A stretch of DNA of 64,000 nt from JAVVPL01 sp036655775. Its GTDB lineage: Bacteria; Bacteroidota; Bacteroidia; Bacteroidales; P3. The number at the start of each line of letters is the position of its first letter. The first letter of the stretch is position 1. Positions 17,201-25,855 of this stretch are shown here, piece by piece. The translations under genes were made by a program, and so were the position numbers. The DNA is taken from the NCBI GenBank assembly GCA_036655775.1, contig JAVVPL010000001.1, positions 62,001 through 126,000 on the forward strand, given 5' to 3'. The notes below the pieces were generated by a model. The model made no database searches. It was not told where the DNA came from and saw only the letters and a program-made list of their open reading frames with translations.

Positions 17201-18194
17201 CTTCAGTTGCATAGGTTGTTAAATCTAATATTCCCAAATCTTCTTTCCATATAAAAGCACGACGAGAATCGGGCATCATTTCAAATGTATAACCTACTAC
17301 GGTATTGTTTTCTGATAAATCCACGGCCACCCCATCTTTATGACTTGGACGCAAAAATCCTAAATATTTAATATCATTACTTGCTTTATCCCATAAAAAA
17401 GGGCCTCCAGGTAAAGAACCTACACCTTTGGAGCCATCATAGTTTAAAGCGAACATTTCGCCTGCACAGCGTAAATCGGAAGAAATGGGAACAGCCGTAT
17501 CCCCTTCGCCAAACAACATGGGTGCACGAGGTGCATATTGAATATCATTGATAATTTTTTCGGCAAAACCAGCTGCTGATTTTCCATCCCCTGCTATCCC
17601 ATTGGGGCGACCGCCCGTACTTTCCGACCAAGGGATTTGATAATAGCGATCAAATTTGCCATCTTTCCATACACAAGCTGTATATGCATCTTTATTGTTG
17701 TCATCCGTAGGAATGGGATGGATCAAACCTACAATTACACGTCCATCTGCACTAATTCCATAAGCAATAGAACCCAAATCGTGTCGTCTCACTTTGTAGC
17801 CATCGGGATAAGGCAAAGGGTACCAAACCCCTTCTTTCCAATAACCCGCAGTTAAAACTTCAGTGAGCACACTATCAATAAGCATACTATCAGAATACGC
17901 ACCAACTACAATACCACTGTCATTGACGTCATTTGCCACTGCTAAGGTACTATCCGAAAATAAAGGGGTGTATTTATCCGCAGAACGTTGCCATAATGCG
18001 GCTACATCTTGCCCTAAGGAAATCACTAGATATTCTCCACTGGGAGAACATGCGCAAGCAAAACCTAAATCGGCTTGATCTAAAAGTTTAAATGTGGAAC
18101 CTGAAGTTGGCACTTTTGCATTTTGCCCCGTCAGTATCCATGGCATGCCAGCTAAACAAAGTATCCATACAATTGATTGAATTGTTTTTTTCAT
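14286..18194 (-). CDS. Large secreted protein with T9SS type A sorting domain, HAF-like and fibronectin III-like repeats
   Basis: A 1302-residue secreted protein. Residues 1-24 are a signal peptide. About 45-370 carry repeats of the form GxSxDGxxVVG...AxxWKxGxF, resembling the HAF extracellular repeat. Several fibronectin III-like modules follow, marked by repeated GYNVYRDxxKLN segments near 410 and again in the second half. A middle propeller-like stretch has YDLHGNYIEMF and related loops. The last 75 residues (VYPNPTASFINI...TKKINVLR) are a Por secretion C-terminal sorting domain. It should cross the outer membrane through the type IX system and be surface-attached or released. The ligand is unknown and no catalytic motif was seen. 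It is transcribed divergently from glyS. Confidence 0.88.
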   Translation of the reverse strand: MKKTIQSIVWILCLAGMPWILTGQNAKVPTSGSTFKLLDQADLGFACACSPSGEYLVISLGQDVAALWQRSADKYTPLFSDSTLAVANDVNDSGIVVGAYSDSMLIDSVLTEVLTAGYWKEGVWYPLPYPDGYKVRRHDLGSIAYGISADGRVIVGLIHPIPTDDNNKDAYTACVWKDGKFDRYYQIPWSESTGGRPNGIAGDGKSAAGFAEKIINDIQYAPRAPMLFGEGDTAVPISSDLRCAGEMFALNYDGSKGVGSLPGGPFLWDKASNDIKYLGFLRPSHKDGVAVDLSENNTVVGYTFEMMPDSRRAFIWKEDLGILDLTTYATEVYGLDLEGNELLQAISISADGRTIYGNTLSWTPFMLVLDGEILPTVPNTVNVDPLAQGKSVEVTWRRPVENGMKHIGYNVYRDESKLNKEMLPKTILQYIDSMPTEGVHCYAVSAVFDITDTILESKLSKSACIQVLGSNCYAIQTTSSNLKYNQIYTVNWALPTAYLSKDTSSNTMRVNTQKEKRSDAQIKKIQSKELPNQDLALAPQRSYKETPDTVKGYDFVERMKLETLGEASVAALGEYIYAASWDAAGIYKYDLHGNYIEMFAPSCGMLDEITTDGTYLYGVNSTNSIYKIDVNQKEVIDTILVDQEPTHICYIPSLDNNKGGFEYGDATDGFLCTQTGAFIDTAFSNALAVSGTVYYNGFLYAMEQSGRSSFKAQINQYSLETKQFTGLTIDLADFPQLSEIPEAYGGGLAVGRSLDGALCLMAILQLQEGNCIVMIELEKPVGLTGYNVYKDGQKIASKYPYRNYQQILNEAGTYDYYITAVWGDCESDTSTHQKVTIESKGICAPPTNVKAKSTFNHIDITWDKPEPSQTQKFIGYILYNEKGEKLNENFLTSNRYTSIVAGEGTYKYTVEAFYASSCEAKSDTVSVDVAFVGECLPVNNITGQYLEKGGVNLSWEPPYFDKPIAMRYDDGIFADAIGMKEGGEFMAAVGWLKEDMTLYKDFVMVGMEAFIAAEPRSISLLVIVDDVIMLDQNIKVNTLKIGEFNYIELEHPIKFEAPNRDFAIGFRIDNMPKEFPLGIDAGPAKIGYGDLISTNNAETWESTNLGNWLMAAAITKYRDISPTAAAHTGTKVSSFQNLDPDTKSVNKLGRTALPFFAQSKATAYTLKGYNVYKENKKLNEALLTTNTFADKNVKAGESITYQIASVWGNCDEIKTDFTIMCTGIETDDNTILTVYPNPTASFINIQTTTKINRIRLFDMTGKEILQQTNANRMDVSNVNTGLYLLKVETKDKTYTKKINVLR

Positions 18195-18242
18195 AATTTT
18201 TTGGTTTTGTGTTTAATTTCTAATTCTTTGGTTTTTACATTA

Positions 18243-18250
18243 CAAATATA
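18243..18250 (-). promoter_or_regulatory. -7 element upstream of the T9SS cargo gene
   Basis: Minus strand TATATTTG is an exact TAnnTTTG match about 50 bp before the ATG at 18194. No good TTTG partner is visible. Confidence 0.5.
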
Positions 18251-18302
18251 CGCATTTTCTAATAATAAAAAAAATGATCATGGTTATTCTCAGAGCTTTT
18301 TG

Positions 18303-18310
18303 TATCTTTG
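18303..18310 (+). promoter_or_regulatory. -7 element upstream of glyS
   Basis: TATCTTTG followed by GC, an exact consensus match 38 bp before the glyS ATG. The upstream TTTG element is not clear. Confidence 0.6.
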
Positions 18311-18348
18311 CAGGCTAAAATATAATATCTAAAACATCGAATACAGCT

Positions 18349-19866
18349 ATGGCAAATCACGAAGAAATTTTTAAAAAATTGATTGCTCACGCAAAAGAAT
18401 ATGGGTTTATTTTTCCTTCCAGTGAAATTTATGATGGAATGGCCGCCGTGTACGACTATGCTCAATATGGCGTTGAACTCAAAAATAATATTCGACAACA
18501 TTGGTGGAAAAGCATGGTTCAAATGCACGAAAATATTGTAGGCATTGATTCCGCCATATTTATGCACCCTTCGGTATGGAAAGCCTCGGGTCACGTAGAT
18601 GCTTTTAGCGATCCTATGATCGATAACAAAGATTCTAAAAAACGCTATCGTGCGGATATGCTTATTGAAGACTATATCGCAAAAATAGAAGAGAAAATAA
18701 ATAAAGAAGTAGAAAAAGCAGCAAAACGCTTTGGAGAAGCTTTTGATAAAACTCAATTTTTGGCTACCAACGAACGCGTACTAGCCAATACCGAAAAAAT
18801 AAAAACGATCTCTCATCGTATGAACCAAGATTTGGAAAAAAACGATTTGGCTGATTTGAAATCTTTAATCGAAGAATTAGAAATTGCATGTCCTATTTCA
18901 GGAAGTCGCAATTGGACCGATATTCGTCAATTTAATTTGATGTTCTCTACACAAATGGGTTCGTTGAGTGAAGAAACTAATTTGGTTTATTTACGTCCCG
19001 AAACTGCACAAGGTATTTTTGTAAATTTTCTCAATGTGCAAAAAACAGGACGAATGAAAATTCCTTTTGGTATTGCTCAAACAGGGAAAGCTTTCCGTAA
19101 TGAAATTGTAGCTCGTCAGTTTATTTTCCGTATGCGTGAATTTGAACAAATGGAAATGCAATTTTTTGTACGACCTGGCGAAGAACTCAAATGGTTTGAA
19201 CATTGGAAAAAAGAACGTATGGATTGGCACTTATCCCTGGGCCTCCCTATTGAAAAATATCGTTTTCACGATCACGAAAAATTGGCTCACTATGCCAATG
19301 CTGCTACCGATATTGAATTTGAATTTTTATTTGGATTTAAAGAATTGGAAGGTATTCACTCTCGGACGAATTTTGACCTTAGTAGACATCAAGAATTTTC
19401 GGGTAAAAAAATGCAGTATTTTGATACAGAATTAAACGAAAGTTATGTGCCTTATGTGGTAGAAACCTCTATTGGCTTAGATAGAACTTGTTTGGCCGTT
19501 TTAAGCACCGCTTTTACCGAAGAAAAATTGGAGGATGGATCTGAACGAGTGGTTTTGAAATTTCCTGCTATATTAGCTCCTTACAAAATTGCCGTTTTAC
19601 CTTTAGTTAAAAAAGATGGAATGCCTGAAAAAGCTCATGAAATCATGCGTCAACTCATGCCTTCGTTTATGTGTCAGTATGATGAAAAAGACGCAATTGG
19701 ACGCAGATACCGTAGACAAGATGCCATTGGAACTCCTTTTTGTATCACCATCGATACCACTACTCTCGAAAATGACACTGTAACAATTCGGGATCGAGAT
19801 AGTATGAAACAAGAACGAATTGCTATTTCGGAAATTGAAAGTTATGTAAAAGCCTTATTAAAATAA
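18349..19866 (+). CDS. glyS: Glycyl-tRNA synthetase, single-chain type
   Basis: Charges tRNA-Gly. This 505-residue protein is the class II homodimeric (eukaryote/archaea-like) enzyme rather than the two-subunit GlyQ/GlyS form, as is usual in Bacteroidetes. Visible features are the N-terminal YGFIFPSSEIYDG segment, LRPETAQGIFVNF (motif 2 region), FRMREFEQMEMQFF, the catalytic ETSIGLDRT motif 3 near residue 376, and a C-terminal anticodon-binding domain. A hairpin terminator overlaps its stop codon. Confidence 0.96.
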   Translation: MANHEEIFKKLIAHAKEYGFIFPSSEIYDGMAAVYDYAQYGVELKNNIRQHWWKSMVQMHENIVGIDSAIFMHPSVWKASGHVDAFSDPMIDNKDSKKRYRADMLIEDYIAKIEEKINKEVEKAAKRFGEAFDKTQFLATNERVLANTEKIKTISHRMNQDLEKNDLADLKSLIEELEIACPISGSRNWTDIRQFNLMFSTQMGSLSEETNLVYLRPETAQGIFVNFLNVQKTGRMKIPFGIAQTGKAFRNEIVARQFIFRMREFEQMEMQFFVRPGEELKWFEHWKKERMDWHLSLGLPIEKYRFHDHEKLAHYANAATDIEFEFLFGFKELEGIHSRTNFDLSRHQEFSGKKMQYFDTELNESYVPYVVETSIGLDRTCLAVLSTAFTEEKLEDGSERVVLKFPAILAPYKIAVLPLVKKDGMPEKAHEIMRQLMPSFMCQYDEKDAIGRRYRRQDAIGTPFCITIDTTTLENDTVTIRDRDSMKQERIAISEIESYVKALLK

Positions 19867-19875
19867 GGCTTTTAC
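19846..19875. terminator. Hairpin terminator overlapping the glyS stop codon
   Basis: GTAAAAGCCTTATT and its exact complement are separated by two bases (14-bp stem). The structure contains the last codons and the stop of glyS and ends five bases before the stop of the convergent gene at 19880. It can serve both strands, although flanking T-tracts are short. Confidence 0.75.
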
Positions 19876-19879
19876 AATA

Positions 19880-20716
19880 TTATTCCCAAGTGAAAAATAA
19901 AAGTTCATCACAAAGCGTATAATTGTTTTTTTCTAATACAAATAAATAACGTTCTACCACATCTCCTGTAATTGAAAGAGGATGTGATTTGACCAACCAT
20001 TGATACGTCTTTTTGAAATCGGCCCGTAATTTATTTTTCTTTGTATTGAAAAGGGATGTTTTGGAAGTGCCAAAAACTAGAGTTTCCAAATAGGTATTAT
20101 AACGTTCTTGCGCATCTTGCTTCAACAGAAATTTAGGATAATTCTGAATAAATTTTTCCCACCACAAACAACGTTCCGCAAGCAATTGCGGACTAATCAA
20201 TAAGGAATCTTCTTGCGAAAAACCTTCCTTGGATTCTAAATCCGTTTTATCTAAAAAAACTTGCATGGCTGGCGTTAGAAAAGGCTTTAATTGTGCATGG
20301 ATATTTTCCAAATCAGGCAAAACTATCAGTACATCTTTGTTTTCGGTAAAAATATAATTTTGACGTTTCAATTTAGCTTGATAGGCTATCATACTACGTC
20401 TTTGCTTATCTCCCTTTATTTTGTTGGGATTAGACAATAGCCTATAATCAAAATTGACTTCGTTGAGTGTCCGTATCATATATTCTTCAAACACAATAAA
20501 AGCCGTATCACAAATTGCAGGATCGATATTTTTGAATGTTTCTTTATATCTTCGAAGGGCTTTATTTAAAGAAGTGGATTCATTATATGGCAATAGCTTT
20601 AAATTTTCATAATAATAGGCTACTAAAGGGTTCTCTAATTGAGCTTGTGTTTCAAGAAAAAAGCCACACAAACTACATAATAAAAAACACCATTTTAGCA
20701 AAGGTCGTATGGGCAT
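19880..20716 (-). CDS. Secreted hypothetical protein
   Basis: A 278-residue protein with a clear signal peptide (hydrophobic core WCFLLCSLCGFFL, cleavage near TQAQ at residue 26). The rest is soluble, mostly helical in appearance, rich in Leu, Lys and Tyr, and matches no family I recognise. It starts only four bases after the Ca2+-ATPase stop, so it is very probably translated from the same transcript. No catalytic or metal-binding motif stands out. Confidence 0.75.
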   Translation of the reverse strand: MPIRPLLKWCFLLCSLCGFFLETQAQLENPLVAYYYENLKLLPYNESTSLNKALRRYKETFKNIDPAICDTAFIVFEEYMIRTLNEVNFDYRLLSNPNKIKGDKQRRSMIAYQAKLKRQNYIFTENKDVLIVLPDLENIHAQLKPFLTPAMQVFLDKTDLESKEGFSQEDSLLISPQLLAERCLWWEKFIQNYPKFLLKQDAQERYNTYLETLVFGTSKTSLFNTKKNKLRADFKKTYQWLVKSHPLSITGDVVERYLFVLEKNNYTLCDELLFFTWE

Positions 20717-20720
20717 TCCC

Positions 20721-23414
20721 TTATTTTTTGGCCAAATTACGTTTGAATAAACGATATATTTCGCCTACCCATAAAACACAAGATGTAGTACAAATAATGA
20801 TCAGCCAATCTTTTAATTCCATAGGCACTGTGCGAAATACGGTTCCACCAAATTCCACAATTAAAACTTGACCTACCAAAATAAGCAATGCCACTAATAC
20901 AAAAATAGGCGCTTTACTAAGACCTGTAAATGCTGATTTATCGGTAAAATAAGCTTTTGCATTAAATAAATTCCAAAATTGAAGCATTACAAAAAAAGTA
21001 AAAAATTGTGATAAATGGTAAGGGGTGATATTACCTTCGCTATCACTAAACGAATACCAAAGAGCAATAAGTACAATAAAGAATATAGCGCCAATACCAA
21101 TAATATTGGTCAACATTTTGCGAGAAATAATAAACGCATTATTGTCTCTGGGTTTTTGCAACATGACCGCAGGATTAGGAGGAAGTGAGGCCAAAGCCGC
21201 AGAAGCAAAAGTATCCATAATCAAATTGACCCACAACATTTGCGTTACCGTCAAAGGAATTTCATGTCCTATCATAGATCCCAAAAATACAATTAATAAG
21301 GCAACCATATTAATAATAAGTTGAAACCACATAAAGCGTTGAATATTTTGATACAAGGAACGTCCCCATTTTACAGCCGTAGTGATACTGTTGAACGAAT
21401 CATCCAAGAGTGTAATATCACTGGCTTCCTTAGCCACTGCAGTACCTGTTCCCATAGATAAACCACAATTTGCATGGTGAAGTGCAGGCGCATCGTTTGT
21501 GCCATCACCTGTTACAGCCACAATATGTCCTTGTTGTTGAAGTAATGAAACCATACGTTGTTTGTCGGCAGGACGAGCGCGCATCATAATTTTAATATCC
21601 GATAAGCGTTCGAGTACTTCTTCATCCGACAATGCTTCAAAATCGACCCCCGTAATATGATTACGTTCGCCATCCTCCTCTTTCCATAAGCCTATTTGGC
21701 GTGCAATAGCAACAGCCGTACGACTGGTATCTCCTGTGATCATTTTGATTTGAATACCTGCATTTACACAAGTTTGAACAGCTGGAGGAACTTCCGAACG
21801 AACAGGATCTGCAATAGCAAGCACACCCATAAAGGTGAAGTTAAGATTTGTCAAAGCTTGAGTTAAGGTTGCTGCGAGTTGTTCGCTACTTGCTGTTTCG
21901 GAAACTTCAATTTCTTTATAGGCAAAAGCAAGCGTACGCATAGCTTGATCTTGATAGCCCATCAAAGTTTGTATTACTTCTTCTGAATAGGGAATTTCTT
22001 GACATTTATCAATAATAATTTCAGGAGCACCTTTGAGATAGACCAAATGTTTTTTCAAAACTGGCGAATAGACCAAACTAGCCATGTATTTGGTTTCGGT
22101 AGAGAAGGGTTGTTGACTTAATATTTTGGTTTGCGCACGTAAACCCGTATAATCACAACCTTGTCCATCCAACCATAACAAGAGAGCCGCTTCGGTAGGA
22201 TTACCAATCGGTTTTAATTCTTTTAAATTCGATCTATCTAAATGCGCCGTTGAATTGGCTGACATGTTTTCTTTGATAAGTTGACTTAAAACACTATCAT
22301 TTAATTTTTGAGAATCCAATTCTTTGAAAAAAGTTTGATTAACCTGCATCTTATTTTGTGTAAGCGTACCTGTTTTGTCAGTACAAATTACCGTAGCCGC
22401 TCCCATAGTTTCACAAGCGTGCATTTTACGCACCAAGTTATTTTCTTTCAACATTCGTCGAACACTTAGAGCCAAACTTAAAGTCACACTCATTGGAAGA
22501 CCTTCGGGAACAGAAACCACAATCAAAGTAACCGAAACCATAATATAATGCAAAAAGCGGTTTAAATTTTCATACGTAAACCACGAAGCCATATCGTTGA
22601 TAGGAAGTATTTTTTCGATGAAAATATCCTTCAAAAAAAGCATTATAAACAAGGCGGCAGCTAAGCTATAACCCAATACAGCAATACGTTTTGCCAATTT
22701 ATCCAATTGTTTATTCAAAGGGGTAGGTTCTGAAATTATTTCGGTAGATTTTTGCGCAATTTTGCCATATTCCGTAGCATCCCCAACTTTTTGGACTTGA
22801 AGCACGGCCCTACCTTCCATAATTTTAGTGCCTCTCATAGCGGTATTGGAAGGATATGTGGCATCCAAAGCAAAAGCACTCGGATCGATAGTTTTAGAAC
22901 ATAACATTTCTCCCGTTAAACAAGATTCATCTATTTTTAAGCGCACGGCTTCCAACAATAGGCCATCTGCAGGAACCTCATCGCCTGTATCTAATAAAAT
23001 AATATCTCCCACCACTACTTCTCTCCGATTAATTTCTAAAATAGTTCCTTCTCGTTTTACTTTGACAAGCCGATCATCTTGTTGTTGATTGAGAATATCA
23101 AAACGTTTGTTGGCATCGTATTCAAACCAAAAACCTATACCCGTAGCTAATATTACAGCGAGAAGAATACCTAAAGATTCAGCAAAATCACAATCGGCAA
23201 ACGATTTGCCTTCGGTGAACATAGGTACTAGAGCAATACCTATGGAAAGGAGCACAACCACAAGTAATATGCGAATAATTGGATCTTCAAATTTAGTAAG
23301 AAAAATACTCCATAGAGAAACTTTCTTAGGAGGGGTAATTAAATTATCCCCATGTTTACGACGACTCTCTTCTACTTCATTTGAAGATAAGCCATTTGGA
23401 ATAGTCACTGACAT
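20721..23414 (-). CDS. Calcium-translocating P-type ATPase, PMCA type (P2B)
   Basis: An 897-residue ATP-driven cation pump of the inner membrane. It has the actuator motif LTGE (about 166-169), the ion-binding PEGLP in membrane helix 4 (303-307), and the phosphorylated Asp in CTDKTGTLT (Asp346). The MITGD and GDGTNDAPAL hinge motifs and a run of C-terminal helices complete it. The PEGLP form and length fit Ca2+ export (PMCA-like) rather than the SERCA or Na/K groups. A -7 promoter box lies at 23453-23460. A secreted hypothetical protein follows in the same unit. Confidence 0.92.
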   Translation of the reverse strand: MSVTIPNGLSSNEVEESRRKHGDNLITPPKKVSLWSIFLTKFEDPIIRILLVVVLLSIGIALVPMFTEGKSFADCDFAESLGILLAVILATGIGFWFEYDANKRFDILNQQQDDRLVKVKREGTILEINRREVVVGDIILLDTGDEVPADGLLLEAVRLKIDESCLTGEMLCSKTIDPSAFALDATYPSNTAMRGTKIMEGRAVLQVQKVGDATEYGKIAQKSTEIISEPTPLNKQLDKLAKRIAVLGYSLAAALFIMLFLKDIFIEKILPINDMASWFTYENLNRFLHYIMVSVTLIVVSVPEGLPMSVTLSLALSVRRMLKENNLVRKMHACETMGAATVICTDKTGTLTQNKMQVNQTFFKELDSQKLNDSVLSQLIKENMSANSTAHLDRSNLKELKPIGNPTEAALLLWLDGQGCDYTGLRAQTKILSQQPFSTETKYMASLVYSPVLKKHLVYLKGAPEIIIDKCQEIPYSEEVIQTLMGYQDQAMRTLAFAYKEIEVSETASSEQLAATLTQALTNLNFTFMGVLAIADPVRSEVPPAVQTCVNAGIQIKMITGDTSRTAVAIARQIGLWKEEDGERNHITGVDFEALSDEEVLERLSDIKIMMRARPADKQRMVSLLQQQGHIVAVTGDGTNDAPALHHANCGLSMGTGTAVAKEASDITLLDDSFNSITTAVKWGRSLYQNIQRFMWFQLIINMVALLIVFLGSMIGHEIPLTVTQMLWVNLIMDTFASAALASLPPNPAVMLQKPRDNNAFIISRKMLTNIIGIGAIFFIVLIALWYSFSDSEGNITPYHLSQFFTFFVMLQFWNLFNAKAYFTDKSAFTGLSKAPIFVLVALLILVGQVLIVEFGGTVFRTVPMELKDWLIIICTTSCVLWVGEIYRLFKRNLAKK

Positions 23415-23452
23415 CGTATTTATTTATTTTTATACTTTAATTTATTTTGGCA

Positions 23453-23460
23453 CAAAGATA
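23453..23460 (-). promoter_or_regulatory. -7 element upstream of the Ca2+-ATPase gene
   Basis: Minus strand TATCTTTG, exact consensus, 38 bp before the ATG. No clear TTTG partner. Confidence 0.55.
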
Positions 23461-23543
23461 TAAATAAATTCACTATTATTTGATATTTTCACCAACTTTT
23501 TAACAAAAAACCAAGTATCTAAAAACGCTTCAAAAAATTTAGT

Positions 23544-23551
23544 TACATTTG
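23544..23551 (+). promoter_or_regulatory. -7 element upstream of ettA
   Basis: TACATTTG, an exact TAnnTTTG match 26 bp before the ettA ATG. Confidence 0.55.
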
Positions 23552-23577
23552 TATTCTATTTAAAACAAACAAAAAAT

Positions 23578-25254
23578 ATGGCAGACGAACAAAAAATAAT
23601 TTTCTCGATGATGGGCGTGGGTAAAGTATTCCCACCCAATAAACAAGTACTCAAAAATATTTACCTTTCTTTTTTCTATGGTGCCAAAATAGGTATTATC
23701 GGATTGAATGGATCAGGCAAATCAACTTTACTTAAAATTATTGCAGGACTAGAAAAATCATATCAAGGAGAAGTAGCTTTTTCGGCAGGGTATAGCATCG
23801 GTTATCTAGCACAAGAACCAATCTTGGACGATTTAAAAACAGTGAAAGAGGTGGTGCAGGAAGGCGTACAAGAGGTAGTAAATATGCTCAAAGAATATGA
23901 AGAGATAAATAATAAATTTGCCGATCCAATGAGTGATGACGAAATGAATGCACTTATTGAACGTCAAGGGGTCGTAATGGAGCTACTCGAGCAACATAAC
24001 GCATGGGAGCTAGACACTAAGCTCGATCGGGCTATGGATGCTTTAAATTGCCCAGAAAACGAAGCTTTGGTAAGCACTTTATCAGGAGGAGAACGTCGTA
24101 GAGTCGCTCTTTGTCGTCTGTTGTTACAAGAACCCGATATTTTACTTTTGGATGAACCCACCAATCATTTAGATGCGGAAAGTATTCAATGGTTAGAACA
24201 ACACCTCCGTCAGTATAAAGGCACGGTTATTGCCGTGACTCACGACCGTTATTTTTTAGACAATGTAGCGGGTTGGATTTTGGAATTAGATCGAGGCGAA
24301 GGCATTCCTTGGAAAGGAAATTACAGTTCTTGGTTGGAACAAAAAACCAAACGCATGGAACAAGAAGAAAAAACAGAATCGAGGCATCGAAAAACACTTG
24401 AAAGAGAATTGGAATGGGTAAGAATGTCGCCAAAAGCAAGACAAGCCAAAGGAAAAGCTCGTTTAAATGCGTACGAAAAAATGTTGACGGAAGATGGCAA
24501 ACAAAAAGAAGAACGTTTGGAAATTTATATCCCCGATGGTCCTCGTTTAGGCACCAATGTGATTGAAGCTATCAATGTACATAAAGCTTTTGGAGAGAAA
24601 ATTCTTTTTGATAATCTCAATTTTGCTTTACCTCCTGCAGGTATTGTGGGGGTGATTGGACCCAATGGAGCAGGCAAAACCACTTTGTTTCGCATGATTA
24701 TGGGTATTGAAAATGCAGATGCAGGTGATTTTAAAGTAGGACCTACAGTTAAAACCGCTTACGTAGATCAGCAACACGCTTCTATTGATCCAGAAAAAAA
24801 TGTATGGGAAGTGATTTCGGAAGGCAATGAACAAATTCAGTTGGGCGGACGTTTGATTAATTCTCGTGCATACGTGGGACGTTTTAATTTTAGTGGGGCT
24901 GACCAAGGCAAAAAAACGGGTATTTTATCAGGTGGGGAACGCAATCGTTTACATTTGGCATTAACCCTAAAATCGGAAGCCAATGTGTTATTGTTGGACG
25001 AACCAACCAATGATATTGATGTAAACACTTTACGAGCACTAGAAGAGGGCTTGGAAAATTTTGCTGGTTGCGCAGTGGTTATTTCTCACGATCGTTGGTT
25101 CTTGGATAGAATTGCAACACATATCTTAGCATTTGAAGGAGAGGGTCAAGTGTACTTTTTTGAAGGAGGATTTAGCGATTATGAAGAGAATAGAAAAAAA
25201 CGATTAGGCAACAATGAACCTAAGCGATTTAGATATAAAAAATTGATGATCTAA
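23578..25254 (+). CDS. ettA: Energy-dependent translational throttle protein EttA (ABC-F)
   Basis: A 558-residue ABC-F protein with two ATPase domains and no membrane part. It binds the ribosomal E site and regulates entry into the elongation cycle according to energy state. Domain 1 has Walker A GLNGSGKST (42-50) and signature LSGGERRRVAL with DEPTNHLD. A charged linker with the ribosome-binding arm follows. Domain 2 has GPNGAGKTT, LSGGERNRLHL and DEPTNDID. The NDID form in domain 2 and the overall length fit EttA rather than Uup or antibiotic-resistance ABC-F proteins. Confidence 0.92.
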   Translation: MADEQKIIFSMMGVGKVFPPNKQVLKNIYLSFFYGAKIGIIGLNGSGKSTLLKIIAGLEKSYQGEVAFSAGYSIGYLAQEPILDDLKTVKEVVQEGVQEVVNMLKEYEEINNKFADPMSDDEMNALIERQGVVMELLEQHNAWELDTKLDRAMDALNCPENEALVSTLSGGERRRVALCRLLLQEPDILLLDEPTNHLDAESIQWLEQHLRQYKGTVIAVTHDRYFLDNVAGWILELDRGEGIPWKGNYSSWLEQKTKRMEQEEKTESRHRKTLERELEWVRMSPKARQAKGKARLNAYEKMLTEDGKQKEERLEIYIPDGPRLGTNVIEAINVHKAFGEKILFDNLNFALPPAGIVGVIGPNGAGKTTLFRMIMGIENADAGDFKVGPTVKTAYVDQQHASIDPEKNVWEVISEGNEQIQLGGRLINSRAYVGRFNFSGADQGKKTGILSGGERNRLHLALTLKSEANVLLLDEPTNDIDVNTLRALEEGLENFAGCAVVISHDRWFLDRIATHILAFEGEGQVYFFEGGFSDYEENRKKRLGNNEPKRFRYKKLMI

Positions 25255-25268
25255 AGCAAAAATACATA

Positions 25269-25308
25269 AAAAAATCCCTATTTGATTGAAATCAGATAGG
25301 GATTTTTT
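25269..25308. terminator. Bidirectional terminator downstream of ettA
   Basis: A stem AAAAAATCCCTAT / ATAGGGATTTTTT with a nested TGATT-GAA-ATCA loop and runs of A and T on either side. It lies between convergent ettA and the Haem_bd gene. Confidence 0.9.
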
Positions 25309-25322
25309 ATTGCAATTCATTT

Positions 25323-25757
25323 TTAATAATTTCTTGCAAAGTTTTCAAATAAATTCAATTCCTGAGCATTGACTTCTGCATCGGGATGGATCCAAAGATA
25401 CTGCTTCATCGGCATTTTCTTATCTTTGATATAGTATACAGAATTTATCAAGTGCGCTTTTTGAAGTTCAGGCGCATATTGATTCCATTGAGAAAAATTT
25501 AATTCTGCACGCGCATCTTTCACATCTTTGGCTACCATAATCGAAACAAAGGGAAGTTTTTGAAACCAAGTCATTTTGGTTTCATTTGAATGGCAATCGT
25601 AACAAGATTCAGTTAATATTTTCTGCACATTTTCAGGAGCTGAAATATTTTCTGTAATAGGAGGATTATCAACAATAGTCATAAATTGCATAATTACGGT
25701 GGCTATAAGAAATAGGCCAGCGAGAATGCCAATGAGAAGAAAAAATTTTCGTTTCAT
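25323..25757 (-). CDS. Heme-binding domain (Haem_bd) protein
   Basis: A 144-residue protein with an N-terminal membrane anchor or signal (about 5-27) and a cytochrome c-type site CYDCH (52-56). The segment around TKMTWF and the central DVKDARAELNFSQW are typical of the Haem_bd family. It should hold a covalently attached heme on the outer face of the inner membrane. The redox partner is unknown. It is the only obvious c-type heme protein in the window and stands alone as a short unit. Confidence 0.85.
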   Translation of the reverse strand: MKRKFFLLIGILAGLFLIATVIMQFMTIVDNPPITENISAPENVQKILTESCYDCHSNETKMTWFQKLPFVSIMVAKDVKDARAELNFSQWNQYAPELQKAHLINSVYYIKDKKMPMKQYLWIHPDAEVNAQELNLFENFARNY

Positions 25758-25855
25758 ACGTATTTATATTTGTTTATTACATTTAGAAGCAGCCCCTAAG
25801 ATTTAATTCTTTTAAATACCGTTTGCATTGGGCTAGTTTCTGTCTATCTATTATT

